Assembly (NCBI GenBank): GCA_021794425.1
Contig: JAJYQV010000001.1
Span: forward strand, 1-41,672
Direction of reading: 5' to 3'
DNA length: 41,672 bases
Source of the DNA: a bacterium
Lineage (GTDB): Bacteria > Patescibacteriota > Minisyncoccia > Phycocordibacterales > Phycocordibacteraceae
The translations under genes were made by a program, and so were the position numbers. Of the stretch, positions 6,117-14,516 are shown piece after piece; position 1 is the first letter of the stretch, and every line of letters starts with the position of its first letter. The notes under the pieces are model-generated. The model ran no database searches and was not told where the DNA came from. It saw nothing but the letters and a program-made list of their open reading frames with translations.

Positions 6117-8048
6117 ATGACTGTCTCAGAAGTCCGTAAACGCTATCTTGATTTCTTTGCAAATCGCGGCCACGCGATTATTCCGTCCGCACCCATCGTG
6201 CCGGAAAACGACCCGACGACGCTCTTCACGAGCTCCGGGATGCAGCCCTTGGTGCCGTACCTTTTGGGCCAGGAGCACCCGGAGGGCACCCGGATCGCCG
6301 ACAGCCAGATGAGCTTCCGCGCGGAAGACATCGAGGAAGTGGGCGACAACCGCCACACGACCTTTTTCGAGATGCTCGGCAACTGGAGCCTCGGCGACTA
6401 TTTCAAGCAGGAGCAGCTCCCGTGGCTCTTCGAATTTCTCACGAGCACGGAGGACGGACTCGGGCTCGACTCCGAGAAGCTCTATGTCACCGTCTTTGCG
6501 GGCGACCCCGAGAGCGGCATGGCAAAAGACGACGAGTCGGTCGGCATCTGGCAAAAGCTCTTTGCCGAGAAAGGGATTGACGCGAAGCTCGTCGAGCTCG
6601 GCACCGAAGAGCACGGGGGCGAGGTCGGCATGCAGGGCGGTCGCATCTTCTCCTATGGCGCGCGCAAGAATTGGTGGAGCAGGGCAGGGGTGCCGGCGAA
6701 GATGCCCGCCGGCGAGATCGGCGGCCCCGACTCCGAGGTCTTCTATGACTTCGGCGGGGAACACGACCCGGCGTTCGGCGCGCACTGCCACCCCAATTGC
6801 GACTGCGGCCGCTTCATCGAGGTGGGCAACTCGGTCTTCATGCAGTTCATCAAGCAGGAGGACGGTTCATTCAAGGAATTGCCGAAGAAGAACGTCGACT
6901 TCGGCGGCGGGCTCGAGCGCCTCGCGGCTGCGACGCGTGGCAACCCGGACGTCTTCCTCATCGACGTTTTCGACGAGGCGCGCGGCGTGCTCGAATCCCG
7001 CTCCGGAAAAGAATATAGAAGTCAGACTTCTATAACTCGGTCGTTCCGCATCATTCTCGACCACATGCGCGCGGCATCCTTCATGCTCGCTTCCGGCATC
7101 CGCCCAGGCAACAGCGAGCAGGGGTACGTCCTGCGCCGCCTCATCCGCCGCAGCATCCGCGAAGCGGACAAGCTCGGCATCACAGACGCCGTGCTCGCCG
7201 ACGTCGCGAAGGGATTCGGCGATGCGTACGCGGAGGCGTATCCGTTCGTCCTTGCTGCAGCAAGCACCATCCGCGAAGAGCTCGAAAAAGAGGAAGCACA
7301 GTTCCGCAAGACGCTCCTGAACGGCGTGCGTGAGCTTGAGCGCATGGGGAACGACATCGACGCCTTCACGCTCTTCACCACCTACGGTTTCCCGATTGAG
7401 CTCACCGAGGAAATCGCCAAGGAGCGTGGCGTCTCGCTCAACATGGACACGATTCGCACAAAGATGAAAGAACACCAGGAGCAGTCCCGCGCGGGCGCGG
7501 CGCAGAAATTCGCGGGCGGCCTCGCTGACCACGCGGAGCAGACCATCCGCTACCACACCGCGCACCACCTCCTCCTGAAAGCGCTTCAGAAGGTCCTCGG
7601 GCCGGACGTGCACCAGCGGGGGAGCAACATCACCTCTGAGCGCCTGCGCATCGACTTCAGCTGGGGCGCAAAGATGACCGACGAGCAGAAGGCCGAAGCG
7701 GAAAAGATCGTGAACGACGCGATCGCCGCAGAGCTTCCCGTCACGCGCTCCGTGATGAGCCGCGACGAGGCCGAGAAGCTCGGGGCCGAGCACGAGTTCG
7801 GCGCGAAGTACCCCGAGCAGGTGAGCGTGTACTCGGTCGGACCGAAAGACGCCACCGACGAGGACCCAAAGTTCGCCGAGGCGTACTCGATCGAGTTCTG
7901 CGGCGGCCCGCACGTGGGCAACACCCGCGAGCTCGGGGAAGGCGGCCCTATGCAGCCTGACGGCAGCCGGGCGCGCACGCATTTCAAGATACAGAAAGAA
8001 GAGGCGTCGTCCGCCGGCGTCCGCCGCATCAAGGCGGTGATAAGATAG
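6117..8048 (+). CDS. alaS: Alanyl-tRNA synthetase, short form without C-Ala domain
   Basis: Charges tRNA-Ala. The start is the ATG at 6117 (MTVSEVRKRYLDFF, the classical AlaRS opening); the upstream 442 codons of the listed 1085-residue ORF are antisense to pepO. Class II catalytic core: TSSGMQPLVPYLLG, RHTTFFEMLGNWSLGDYFK, and GGGLERLAA. The editing domain has HxxxH (480-484) and CGGPH (595-599). The protein stops at 643 residues, just after KIQKEEASSAGVRRIKA, against roughly 870 in model bacteria, so the oligomerisation and C-Ala parts are absent. A palindromic element encodes residues about 300-306 (RSQTS) in a loop before FRIILDHMR. Confidence 0.96.
   Translation: MTVSEVRKRYLDFFANRGHAIIPSAPIVPENDPTTLFTSSGMQPLVPYLLGQEHPEGTRIADSQMSFRAEDIEEVGDNRHTTFFEMLGNWSLGDYFKQEQLPWLFEFLTSTEDGLGLDSEKLYVTVFAGDPESGMAKDDESVGIWQKLFAEKGIDAKLVELGTEEHGGEVGMQGGRIFSYGARKNWWSRAGVPAKMPAGEIGGPDSEVFYDFGGEHDPAFGAHCHPNCDCGRFIEVGNSVFMQFIKQEDGSFKELPKKNVDFGGGLERLAAATRGNPDVFLIDVFDEARGVLESRSGKEYRSQTSITRSFRIILDHMRAASFMLASGIRPGNSEQGYVLRRLIRRSIREADKLGITDAVLADVAKGFGDAYAEAYPFVLAAASTIREELEKEEAQFRKTLLNGVRELERMGNDIDAFTLFTTYGFPIELTEEIAKERGVSLNMDTIRTKMKEHQEQSRAGAAQKFAGGLADHAEQTIRYHTAHHLLLKALQKVLGPDVHQRGSNITSERLRIDFSWGAKMTDEQKAEAEKIVNDAIAAELPVTRSVMSRDEAEKLGAEHEFGAKYPEQVSVYSVGPKDATDEDPKFAEAYSIEFCGGPHVGNTRELGEGGPMQPDGSRARTHFKIQKEEASSAGVRRIKAVIR
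7014..7034 (+). repeat. In-frame palindromic element in alaS
   Basis: Perfect 21-nt palindrome, arms TATAGAAGTC / GACTTCTATA around one base. Read as YRSQTSI, the same frame as both ung copies. Confidence 0.88.
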
Positions 8049-8052
8049 TCAC

Positions 8053-9117
8053 ATGAGTTTCTTTGAGAACCTTTTTCACCACAAGAAACGAGCCGCTGAG
8101 TCAGTCGTGCTTATTGACATCGGCGCAAGCTCAGTCGCCGGAGCCTACGCTCGCTACCTGGAAGGGGGGCCGACAGAGCTGCTCTACAGCCGGCGTCTGC
8201 CTATTGAGATACGGAAAGACGAAACGCACGGCCGCGCCATGCTGCGCGCGCTCGACATACTTGGGAACGATCTTGTCCGCGAGGGCGCGCCGGTCCTTGC
8301 GCGCGTAGTCGGGAAGGGAAACGTCGACGTCGTTCTCGTTTCGATTGATGCTCCGTGGCAGGAAACCAAGGTGCACACTGAACGCTTCGAGCAAAAAGAG
8401 CCTTTCGTCTTTACCAAAAGCCTCATCACCAAACGACTTGAAGAGGTCAATGCCGCGCCTCCCGATAAGACGCTCGTCGACGAAAGCATCATCGGCACGA
8501 TCTTAAACGGATACGGGACGCGCAGTCCATACGGGAAAAAGGCTCATCGCGCCTCGGTCATCGTCCTCACCTCGCTCATTGAGCGGCAAATCGCCAATAG
8601 CATCATTTCGGCGCTCGAGAGTCTGTACCACACGAAGAGAGTCATCCCGATCGCGGGGAGCTCGCTCCGCTACCAGGCGATACGGGACATTTTCCCCCAC
8701 GAACGGGACGCCCTCATTCTTGACGCGACCGGCAGATCGCTCACTTCTATCTCCCTCGTGCGCAAGGGAAATTTCGTCGATCTGATTCACGTGTCGACTC
8801 CCTCTGATGACGGTGCATGGGTGCCAACCATCACGAGTGAGCTCGCCGATCTTGCAAAACGCTATCCGCTGCCTCGGACGATATTTCTGCTCACTCGCGA
8901 GTCGGAGACCTCGGCGCTGAGGCAAAAGCTCGACGCCGCTAACTTCGCCTCGCTCTGGCTCTCGGCTAACCCGCCCAAAATCATCCCCGTCTCGAGAAAT
9001 CACGTTGCTGGATCAATCAAACAGACGGCAGCAACTCCTCCGGACATCGTCCTCCTTTTCATGACGCTTTATTATGAGTATCGACACCGCGCTCTGAACG
9101 AACCGGGGTTCGAGTAA
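8053..9117 (+). CDS. Actin-like ATPase of the PilM/FtsA type
   Basis: A 354-residue protein beginning 4 bases after alaS. Phosphate-1 motif VLIDIGASSVAGAYAR (about 19-34) and phosphate-2-like LILDATGRSLTSISLVRKG are separated by the spacing of the actin/HSP70 fold, and PIAGSSLRYQAI lies between, as in PilM/FtsA relatives. It has no membrane helix. In Parcubacteria such proteins are often found with membrane proteins of pilus or envelope assembly; here the next gene is a membrane-anchored extracytoplasmic protein. The exact role is unproven. Confidence 0.65.
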   Translation: MSFFENLFHHKKRAAESVVLIDIGASSVAGAYARYLEGGPTELLYSRRLPIEIRKDETHGRAMLRALDILGNDLVREGAPVLARVVGKGNVDVVLVSIDAPWQETKVHTERFEQKEPFVFTKSLITKRLEEVNAAPPDKTLVDESIIGTILNGYGTRSPYGKKAHRASVIVLTSLIERQIANSIISALESLYHTKRVIPIAGSSLRYQAIRDIFPHERDALILDATGRSLTSISLVRKGNFVDLIHVSTPSDDGAWVPTITSELADLAKRYPLPRTIFLLTRESETSALRQKLDAANFASLWLSANPPKIIPVSRNHVAGSIKQTAATPPDIVLLFMTLYYEYRHRALNEPGFE

Positions 9118-9189
9118 ACCCGCCCGGTCCCTCCCTCGCAACAAAGCCCAGGGGGCATCCTGGAGAATTTCCGCAATACACAGCACCTG

Positions 9190-9220
9190 TTTACAAACCT
9201 CCTCTCCGAGATGATATACT
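9190..9220 (+). promoter_or_regulatory. Promoter of the 9227 gene
   Basis: TTTACA, 19-base spacer, then TGa-TATACT ending exactly 6 bases before the ATG: a leaderless start. Confidence 0.55.
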
Positions 9221-9226
9221 CTGCTC

Positions 9227-10441
9227 ATGCGCACCATTGACGACATTATTCCGCCGTCCCGTCGGAAAGAAACAGGACCCCTTACCGGCGAGTCAGACAA
9301 TCGCGGACCATCCCGCCCGAGACAATCGTTCGCGTTTCCATACAAGACGCTTGCGGTCGTGGCACTCGTCATCCTCGCGTCGATCGGCGCTTTGTATTAC
9401 TTCTCAAGCGCGAAAGTTGAAATAACGCCCAGCACCGTTTCGGCCGCTGTCCAAAGCTCCTTTACGGCAAGTCAGGGTGCTGGTGACCTGCCGTACCAAA
9501 TCATTACGACGCAGAAAGTCGCCACGCAAAGCGTGGCGAGCAATGGCACGAAAATGGAGAATTCTTCCGCCTCCGGTTCCGTCACCATCTACAACACCCA
9601 ACCAAAGGCGCAGAGACTCATCACGAATACCCGTTTCGCGACCACTGCAGGGCTCATCTTCCGCATCCACGCAGCAGTGACCGTTCCGGCGGGCAGCGCG
9701 GCAAACCCTGGCAGCGTAAAGGTGAAGGTCTACGCGGACAAGCCGGGCGATTCCTACAACGTGGGCCCTTCCTCATTTACCATTCCGGGATTTGCCGGAA
9801 CGCCGCAAGAGAACAAAGTCTACGCACGCTCGTCTGAGGCGATGTCGGGCGGCAGCTCGGGGAATGTGCCGGTTATCGACGCTTCCGTTGCGGATCCCGC
9901 ACGAAAGGCACTCATTGCAGCCCTCGCCCCAGAACTCACGGCAAGCCTCCAGAGCCAAGTGCCGTCCGGGTACGTGCTCGTACCCGGCGCGGCGACCACG
10001 ACCTTCGAAGACCTCGCCCCGACCTTGTCTCCCACAAACGGCATGGCAGACCTCAAAGAGCAGGGCACGATGACAGCGGTCGTATTCCCCAACGCCGCGC
10101 TTGCGAAATCAATCGCCTCGTCGGTCGCAGGGCTCGACTACCAGGGCGAGCCGCTCACCCTCTTGCCCGCAAGCACGCTCCAGCTCTCGGCTCCCGCCGG
10201 CATGCCAAGCGCGGAGGCGTCCTCATTCTCTTTCATCCTTGCCGGAACGGCCTCACTGGCCTACGTGGTCGATCCGACCCGCATCGCCGCAGCCGTGGCA
10301 GGAAAGACTCGCGCTGCAGCCGAGGTGGCATTGACGAACTATCCAGAAGTCAAGCGCGCGGTGATCATCCTCAGGCCGTTTTGGAAGCAGACGTTCCCGC
10401 AGGACCCCTCCTCTATCGCCATAACGGTCGCAAATCCGTAA
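9227..10441 (+). CDS. CPR baseplate-J-like membrane-anchored protein
   Basis: A 404-residue protein with a short basic cytoplasmic N-terminus, one membrane helix (TLAVVALVILASIGALYYF, about 45-63) and a large outside part. The block GSVTIYNTQPKAQRLITNTRF ... VTVPAG ... GSVKVKVYADKPGDSYN ... FTIPGFAGT resembles the baseplate J/gp47-like domain (glycine-rich strands, VPAG). CPR genomes commonly carry such single-pass proteins, whose role is not established. It lies next to the actin-like ATPase but has its own leaderless promoter. Confidence 0.6.
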   Translation: MRTIDDIIPPSRRKETGPLTGESDNRGPSRPRQSFAFPYKTLAVVALVILASIGALYYFSSAKVEITPSTVSAAVQSSFTASQGAGDLPYQIITTQKVATQSVASNGTKMENSSASGSVTIYNTQPKAQRLITNTRFATTAGLIFRIHAAVTVPAGSAANPGSVKVKVYADKPGDSYNVGPSSFTIPGFAGTPQENKVYARSSEAMSGGSSGNVPVIDASVADPARKALIAALAPELTASLQSQVPSGYVLVPGAATTTFEDLAPTLSPTNGMADLKEQGTMTAVVFPNAALAKSIASSVAGLDYQGEPLTLLPASTLQLSAPAGMPSAEASSFSFILAGTASLAYVVDPTRIAAAVAGKTRAAAEVALTNYPEVKRAVIILRPFWKQTFPQDPSSIAITVANP

Positions 10442-10448
10442 TTCGTAT

Positions 10449-10477
10449 TTGACGATTCTTGAGACACCTGCTAGATT
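10449..10477 (+). promoter_or_regulatory. Promoter of the infA-ribosomal protein operon
   Basis: TTGACG, 17-base spacer, TAGATT with a TGc extension. It leaves a leader of about 28 bases with no clear SD. Confidence 0.65.
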
Positions 10478-10511
10478 GTCTAAGTATCTGCATGGATAAA
10501 CGAAAGAGTAA

Positions 10512-10751
10512 ATGAGCGAAGGCGAAGAGACCAAAACGACGACGGTTGGTTCCGTCGAAGAGGTGTTGCCTAACTCGCTCTTTCGTGTCCGCATTCCCGC
10601 TGAGAAAGAGGGAGAGGAAGGGGAGCTCGTGCTCGCCTATCTTGCAGGCAAGATGCGCTTGCATCGTATCCGCGTCCTGGTCGGCGATCAGGTAGATATG
10701 GTGCTTGATCCTTACGGGGGTCGCGCAAGGATCGTGCGCCGATTAACGTAA
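10512..10751 (+). CDS. infA: Translation initiation factor IF-1
   Basis: A 79-residue OB-fold protein that binds the ribosomal A site during initiation. Recognised by VGSVEEVLPNSLFRVRI, VLAYLAGKMRLHRIRVLVGDQVDMVL and the end DPYGGRARIVRRL (family: L..G..VLAHISGKMR.H.I.ILPGD.V.VELSPYDL..G.I..R). First gene of the nine-gene operon, with its usual neighbours L36 and S13 immediately after. Confidence 0.95.
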   Translation: MSEGEETKTTTVGSVEEVLPNSLFRVRIPAEKEGEEGELVLAYLAGKMRLHRIRVLVGDQVDMVLDPYGGRARIVRRLT

Positions 10752-10771
10752 CCTAATTACCGATACCTACG

Positions 10772-10888
10772 ATGAAAGTCCGTGCCTCAATCAGAGTGCA
10801 GCAACCAGGAGATCAGCTCGTCCGACGCGGCGGACGGCTGTATCGTATTAACAAGAAGAATCCTCGCCGCAAGGCGCGCCAAGGATAA
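10772..10888 (+). CDS. rpmJ: 50S ribosomal protein L36 (bL36), zinc-free form
   Basis: 38 codons, too short for the ORF track. It opens [14 protein letters not shown] and ends [10 protein letters not shown], matching the bL36 pattern MKVRAS...KNP.HKQRQG, and lies between infA and rpsM where L36 belongs. The classical zinc ligands (C11, C14, C27 and a late His) are absent: the protein has no cysteine or histidine, so this is a zinc-independent form. Confidence 0.93.
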   Translation: MKVRASIRVQQPGDQLVRRGGRLYRINKKNPRRKARQG

Positions 10889-10901
10889 TATTATTTTTAA
10901 T

Positions 10902-11282
10902 ATGCGTATAGCCGGCGTCACCATCCCCGATAATAAACAGCTCGCCTACTCGCTGCCGATACTCTTCGGCATCGGCCCCACGCGCGCCAAAGACATCCTC
11001 AAGGCCGCCGGTGTCCCTGAGACGAAAAAGGGCGGTGAACTCACCGCCGACGAGGAGCAGAAGATCCGTTCGCTTTCCGAAGCGTATCTCATCGAAGGCG
11101 AGCTACGCCGAGAGATAGGACAGAACATCAAACGATTGAAAGACATTCGTTCACTCCGTGGCGAACGTCACACCCGAGGGCTTCCGGTACGCGGTCAGCG
11201 CACCAAGACGAACTCGCGCACGCGCCGCGGCAACGTTCGCAAGACGATGACCTCGGGTCGCCGTACCCTTGAAAAGACCTAA
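10902..11282 (+). CDS. rpsM: 30S ribosomal protein S13 (uS13)
   Basis: 126 residues. The start at 10902 (MRIAGVTIPDNKQLAYSL) is chosen because the upstream part of the ORF reads through L36 in another frame. It has the helix-two-turn-helix region GIGPTRAKDILKAAGV and the basic tail RGLPVRGQRTKTNSRTRRG that contacts 16S rRNA and P-site tRNA. No SD precedes it. Confidence 0.97.
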   Translation: MRIAGVTIPDNKQLAYSLPILFGIGPTRAKDILKAAGVPETKKGGELTADEEQKIRSLSEAYLIEGELRREIGQNIKRLKDIRSLRGERHTRGLPVRGQRTKTNSRTRRGNVRKTMTSGRRTLEKT

Positions 11283-11290
11283 TCATACCT

Positions 11291-11725
11291 ATGGGAAAGA
11301 AACGAATCATCAAGAAGCACGGGAAAGGCCTCGACCAGGGGCGGAAGGAACGCGCCCTCGGCAAGGCGACCAAGCGGCGTCTTGAAAAGGGTGTCCTGCA
11401 CATCGAGGCGACCTTCAACAACACGAAAGCGCTCGTCACGGACGAAAAGGGCAATGCGATTATTTCGTCATCGGCTGGCGCGCTTGGTTTCTCCGGCGCG
11501 CGCAAGTCGACGCCGTATGCCGCAGCAAAAGTTGGCGAATTCCTCGGTGAGAAGAGCACTATGATCGGCATCAAGGAGGCGTCCGTCGTGATCCGCGGCG
11601 TCGGTGCCGGACGCGAGTCCGTCTTGCGCGCATTCTCGGGCAAGGGCATCCAGATCCGCTCCATCAAAGACGCGACGCCGGTTCCGCACAATGGTCCGCG
11701 GCCGCCAAAACCTCGTCGCATCTAA
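11291..11725 (+). CDS. rpsK: 30S ribosomal protein S11 (uS11)
   Basis: 144 residues. Core motifs are LHIEATFNNTKALVTDEKGN, GALGFSGARKSTPYAA and the C-terminal DATPVPHNGPRPPKPRRI, the classic S11 ending. The N-terminus is a basic extension of about 30 residues, in keeping with other small-genome bacteria. Located between S13 and S4 as in most alpha operons. Confidence 0.97.
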   Translation: MGKKRIIKKHGKGLDQGRKERALGKATKRRLEKGVLHIEATFNNTKALVTDEKGNAIISSSAGALGFSGARKSTPYAAAKVGEFLGEKSTMIGIKEASVVIRGVGAGRESVLRAFSGKGIQIRSIKDATPVPHNGPRPPKPRRI

Positions 11726-11737
11726 TCTTTTACTTAT

Positions 11738-12349
11738 ATGAAAACCGGACCACGATACAAGATAGCGAAGCGCCTCGGCGCGACCGTCTTCGAGAAAGCG
11801 CAAACACAGAAGTTTGCGATATCCGCCGAGCGCAGCGCAAAGAACAAGCGCCGCGGGCGCGGGCGCCAGAGCGAATACGGTAAGCAGATGCTTGAGAAGC
11901 AGAAGGTACGCGTCACCTACGGCCTGCCGGAACGCCAGTTCCGCAACTATGTCCGCAAGGCGCTCGCCGCCCACAGCGCAAAACCGTCCGACCGCCTCCA
12001 CGAGCTCCTCGAGCTCCGCCTCGACAACGTCGTCTGGCGGCTCGGTCTCGTGCCGACGCGACGCGCCGCCCGCCAGATGGTCGCTCATGGCCATGTGATG
12101 GTCGGCGCTAAGAAGAGCCGCGTCCCGTCGCAGGCGCTTTCGGTCGGCGACACCATCAGCGTGCGTGCAGGCTCGAAAGAGCACGGCGCCTTTGTTGGCT
12201 TCAACGAGCGCTTCATGGAGCGGAAGCTCCCGTCGTGGCTCTCGTGGGATCCCAAGTCGATGTCTGGCAGCGTTGTCGAACGCCCGACCGTCACTTCGGC
12301 AGATCCGGCGGGCGACCTTGTCGCGGTGCTCTCGTTCTACACGAGGTAA
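11738..12349 (+). CDS. rpsD: 30S ribosomal protein S4 (uS4)
   Basis: 203 residues; a primary 16S rRNA binder. The N-terminal domain has KTGPRYKIAKRLG and YGLPERQFRNYV. The S4 RNA-binding domain starts at LELRLDNVVWRLGLVPTRRAARQMVAHGHVMV. No cysteines are present, so it is the zinc-free S4 type. In other bacteria S4 represses its own operon; nothing in the leader shows that here. Confidence 0.97.
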   Translation: MKTGPRYKIAKRLGATVFEKAQTQKFAISAERSAKNKRRGRGRQSEYGKQMLEKQKVRVTYGLPERQFRNYVRKALAAHSAKPSDRLHELLELRLDNVVWRLGLVPTRRAARQMVAHGHVMVGAKKSRVPSQALSVGDTISVRAGSKEHGAFVGFNERFMERKLPSWLSWDPKSMSGSVVERPTVTSADPAGDLVAVLSFYTR

Positions 12350-12378
12350 TTTATTTAATTGGTAATTACGATTGCGTT

Positions 12379-13320
12379 ATGGAATACCACATCACCCTTC
12401 CGAGTAAGCCCCGCATCGTGTCTGAGGAAGGCACGCAGGGCGTCTATGAGATCGACTCGCTTTATCCGGGCTACGGCCACACGCTCGGCAACAGCCTGCG
12501 CCGCATCATTCTTTCGTCGCTCCCCGGTGCCGCGATCACGCAGGTAAAGATTGACGGCGTTCCCCACGAATTCGCGACTATCGATGGCGCACGCGAGACC
12601 GTCATGGAGATTCTTCTCAATCTCAAGCGCGTGCACTTCGTCCTTCACGGCGATGAGCCGCAGACCATCTCGCTCACCGCCAAGGGCGCCGGCGAAGTCA
12701 CCGCAAAAAATTTCAATCTTCCGAGCCAAGTCGAGATCATGAACCCCGACCAGCACGTCGCCGACCTCTCCGGCAAAGCCGTCCTTGAGATCGAGGCGAC
12801 CATTGAGCGCGGCTTGGGCTACGTCCCGCGCGAGGTTCTCACGAAAGACAAGGTCGATATCGGCACCATCGCGCTTGATGCCACCTTCACCCCGATCCGT
12901 CGCGTGAATTACGAGGTCGAAAACATGCGTGTCGGCGATCGCACCGACTTCAACCGCCTGCGCGTCCTCATTGAGACCAACGGCACCATCACCCCGCGTC
13001 AAGCGCTTGAACAGTCCATCGAGACGATGATTCATCAGCTCAAGGCGGTCATCGGTTTCCAGGAAAGTGCGCCTGCGGCCGAAAACGTCTCTTCCGATGG
13101 GGAGGGGAGCGCCATTGATGCCGCGAAGGTGAAGATCGCCGACCTTGAGCTCTCTGCACGCGTCGCGAGCGCGCTTGAAGACGCCGGCATCAAGAGCGCC
13201 GCTGGCCTCGCAAGGAAGTCGGCATCCGCGCTCCTTGAGCTTGACGGTATCGGCGACAAGGCCGTCGAGGAGATCTCGCTCGCGCTCGCACGCTTCGGGC
13301 TCACGCTCAAGAGCGACTAA
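12379..13320 (+). CDS. rpoA: DNA-directed RNA polymerase subunit alpha
   Basis: 313 residues. The start at 12379 (MEYHITLPSKPRIV) follows the S4 stop; the ORF from 12235 is an out-of-frame extension into rpsD. The N-terminal dimerisation domain has PGYGHTLGNSLRRIILSSLPG, GVPHEFATIDGARETVMEI and a late DFNRLRVLIETNGTI. The C-terminal domain with two helix-hairpin-helix motifs (ALEDAGIKSAAGLARKS and LLELDGIGDKAVEEI) is kept, so UP-element and activator contacts should be possible. Confidence 0.97.
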   Translation: MEYHITLPSKPRIVSEEGTQGVYEIDSLYPGYGHTLGNSLRRIILSSLPGAAITQVKIDGVPHEFATIDGARETVMEILLNLKRVHFVLHGDEPQTISLTAKGAGEVTAKNFNLPSQVEIMNPDQHVADLSGKAVLEIEATIERGLGYVPREVLTKDKVDIGTIALDATFTPIRRVNYEVENMRVGDRTDFNRLRVLIETNGTITPRQALEQSIETMIHQLKAVIGFQESAPAAENVSSDGEGSAIDAAKVKIADLELSARVASALEDAGIKSAAGLARKSASALLELDGIGDKAVEEISLALARFGLTLKSD

Positions 13321-13345
13321 TCGGTTTCTCTGGTACTGTAGTCTT

Positions 13346-13699
13346 ATGGCCTATACTAAAAAAGCACAAACCTTTGCTCGTCCGAGCAATCAGCGCCGCG
13401 CACTCATGCGGTCGCTTGCGCGCTCGCTCGTCCTTGAGGAACGCATCTCGACCACCGAGGCAAAAGCGAAAGCACTGCGCCCGTTCGTCGAGCGCCTCGT
13501 AACTTATGCAAAAAAAGGCACGCTCGCGAGCCGTCGCCTCGCCAAGAGCACGCTTGGCGATGACGAGGCGGTCAAGAAGCTCTTCGAGTCAATCGGCCCG
13601 CGCTATGCAGACCGCGCCGGCGGCTACACGCGCATCGTGAAGCGCACGGCCCGCGGTGCAAACGACGCACGCAAGCTTGCATATATCGCTTTTGTCTAG
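13346..13699 (+). CDS. rplQ: 50S ribosomal protein L17 (bL17)
   Basis: 117 residues. The start at 13346 (MAYTKKAQTFARPSNQRRAL) is chosen because the upstream ORF part is a shadow of rpoA. Family signature: RRALMRSLARSLVLEERISTTEAKAKALRPFVERLVTYAKKG, with GGYTRIVKRTARGANDA at the end. Directly after rpoA, as in most bacteria. Confidence 0.96.
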   Translation: MAYTKKAQTFARPSNQRRALMRSLARSLVLEERISTTEAKAKALRPFVERLVTYAKKGTLASRRLAKSTLGDDEAVKKLFESIGPRYADRAGGYTRIVKRTARGANDARKLAYIAFV

Positions 13700-13700
13700 T

Positions 13701-14093
13701 ATGCATATCAGTACTACCATGACGACCCGCATTACCAAGCCCGAACCGACGACGCACACGATTGATGCGACTGATCGTACGCTCGGCCGCGTGGCGAGCG
13801 AGGCAGCACACGCGCTCCTTGGGAAGCGTTCCGTGCATTTCGCCAAGAACATGGCCCTTCCCGTGACGGTCGTCATCGAGAATGCGAGCAAGATGCACCT
13901 TCCGAGCACTCGCACCAAGGGCAAGGTCTACACGCACTACACCGGCTTCCCGGGCGGCCTGCGCTCCATGGACATGGAAGAAATGATCGCCAAGAAGGGC
14001 ATTGAGGAGGTCGTGAAGAAGACGGTCGACGGGATGATCCCGCGCAACCGCCTGCGCGCACCCCGCATGAAGAATCTCATCGTTCACGCATAA
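13701..14093 (+). CDS. rplM: 50S ribosomal protein L13 (uL13)
   Basis: About 130 residues. Two starts are possible: 13701, one base after the rplQ stop, and 13719 (MTTRITKPEPTTHTIDATD), which matches the usual L13 beginning better; neither has an SD. Core: IDATDRTLGRVASEAAHALLGK, YTHYTGFPGGLRS and a shortened version of the GMLPKN..GR motif (DGMIPRNRLRAPRMKNLIVHA). Pairs with rpsI, as is usual. Confidence 0.95.
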   Translation: MHISTTMTTRITKPEPTTHTIDATDRTLGRVASEAAHALLGKRSVHFAKNMALPVTVVIENASKMHLPSTRTKGKVYTHYTGFPGGLRSMDMEEMIAKKGIEEVVKKTVDGMIPRNRLRAPRMKNLIVHA

Positions 14094-14097
14094 TAAT

Positions 14098-14496
14098 ATG
14101 GCAACTACCACTTACACCAACGCAGTCGGGCGCCGCAAGACCGCCATCGCGACCGTCCGTATCACGCCCGCTGCTAAAGCAAGCGTCACGGTCAACGGCA
14201 AGAGCGTCAAGGACTATTTCAAGACTGCCGAGCGCGCCAAGATCGCCGAGGAAGCGCTCGCGCTCGCTGAGAGCGCCGAGACCTACGCGGTGTCCGCGCA
14301 CGTCGAGGGCGGCGGTGTCGCGGCACAGGCCGAGGCGCTTCGCCACGCGATCAGCCGCGCGCTGACCGAAGCCGAGCCGAAGACGCGCCCGACCCTCAAG
14401 ACCGCAGGCCTGCTCCGGCGCGACCCGCGCGCCAAGGAGCGCAAGAAGCCGGGTCTCGTCAAAGCCCGCAAGCGCAAGCAGTGGAGCAAGCGCTAA
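14098..14496 (+). CDS. rpsI: 30S ribosomal protein S9 (uS9)
   Basis: 132 residues. NAVGRRKTAIATVRITP at the start, GGGVAAQAEALRHAISRAL in the middle and the P-site-contacting tail ending WSKR are diagnostic. Last gene of the operon. Its stretch encoding ERKKPGLV is repeated at 15065, on the far side of a hicBA-like module. Confidence 0.97.
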   Translation: MATTTYTNAVGRRKTAIATVRITPAAKASVTVNGKSVKDYFKTAERAKIAEEALALAESAETYAVSAHVEGGGVAAQAEALRHAISRALTEAEPKTRPTLKTAGLLRRDPRAKERKKPGLVKARKRKQWSKR

Positions 14497-14501
14497 GCGC
14501 G

Positions 14502-14510
14502 TGCTATACT
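14502..14510 (+). promoter_or_regulatory. Extended -10 of the hicBA-like pair
   Basis: TGc-TATACT ends exactly 6 bases before the ATG at 14517, so a leaderless mRNA is predicted. Confidence 0.6.
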
Positions 14511-14516
14511 CGGCGC

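Noticed and set aside
6867-7982. 371-residue minus-strand ORF
   Set aside because: Antisense to alaS with Arg/Val/Leu-rich shadow composition.
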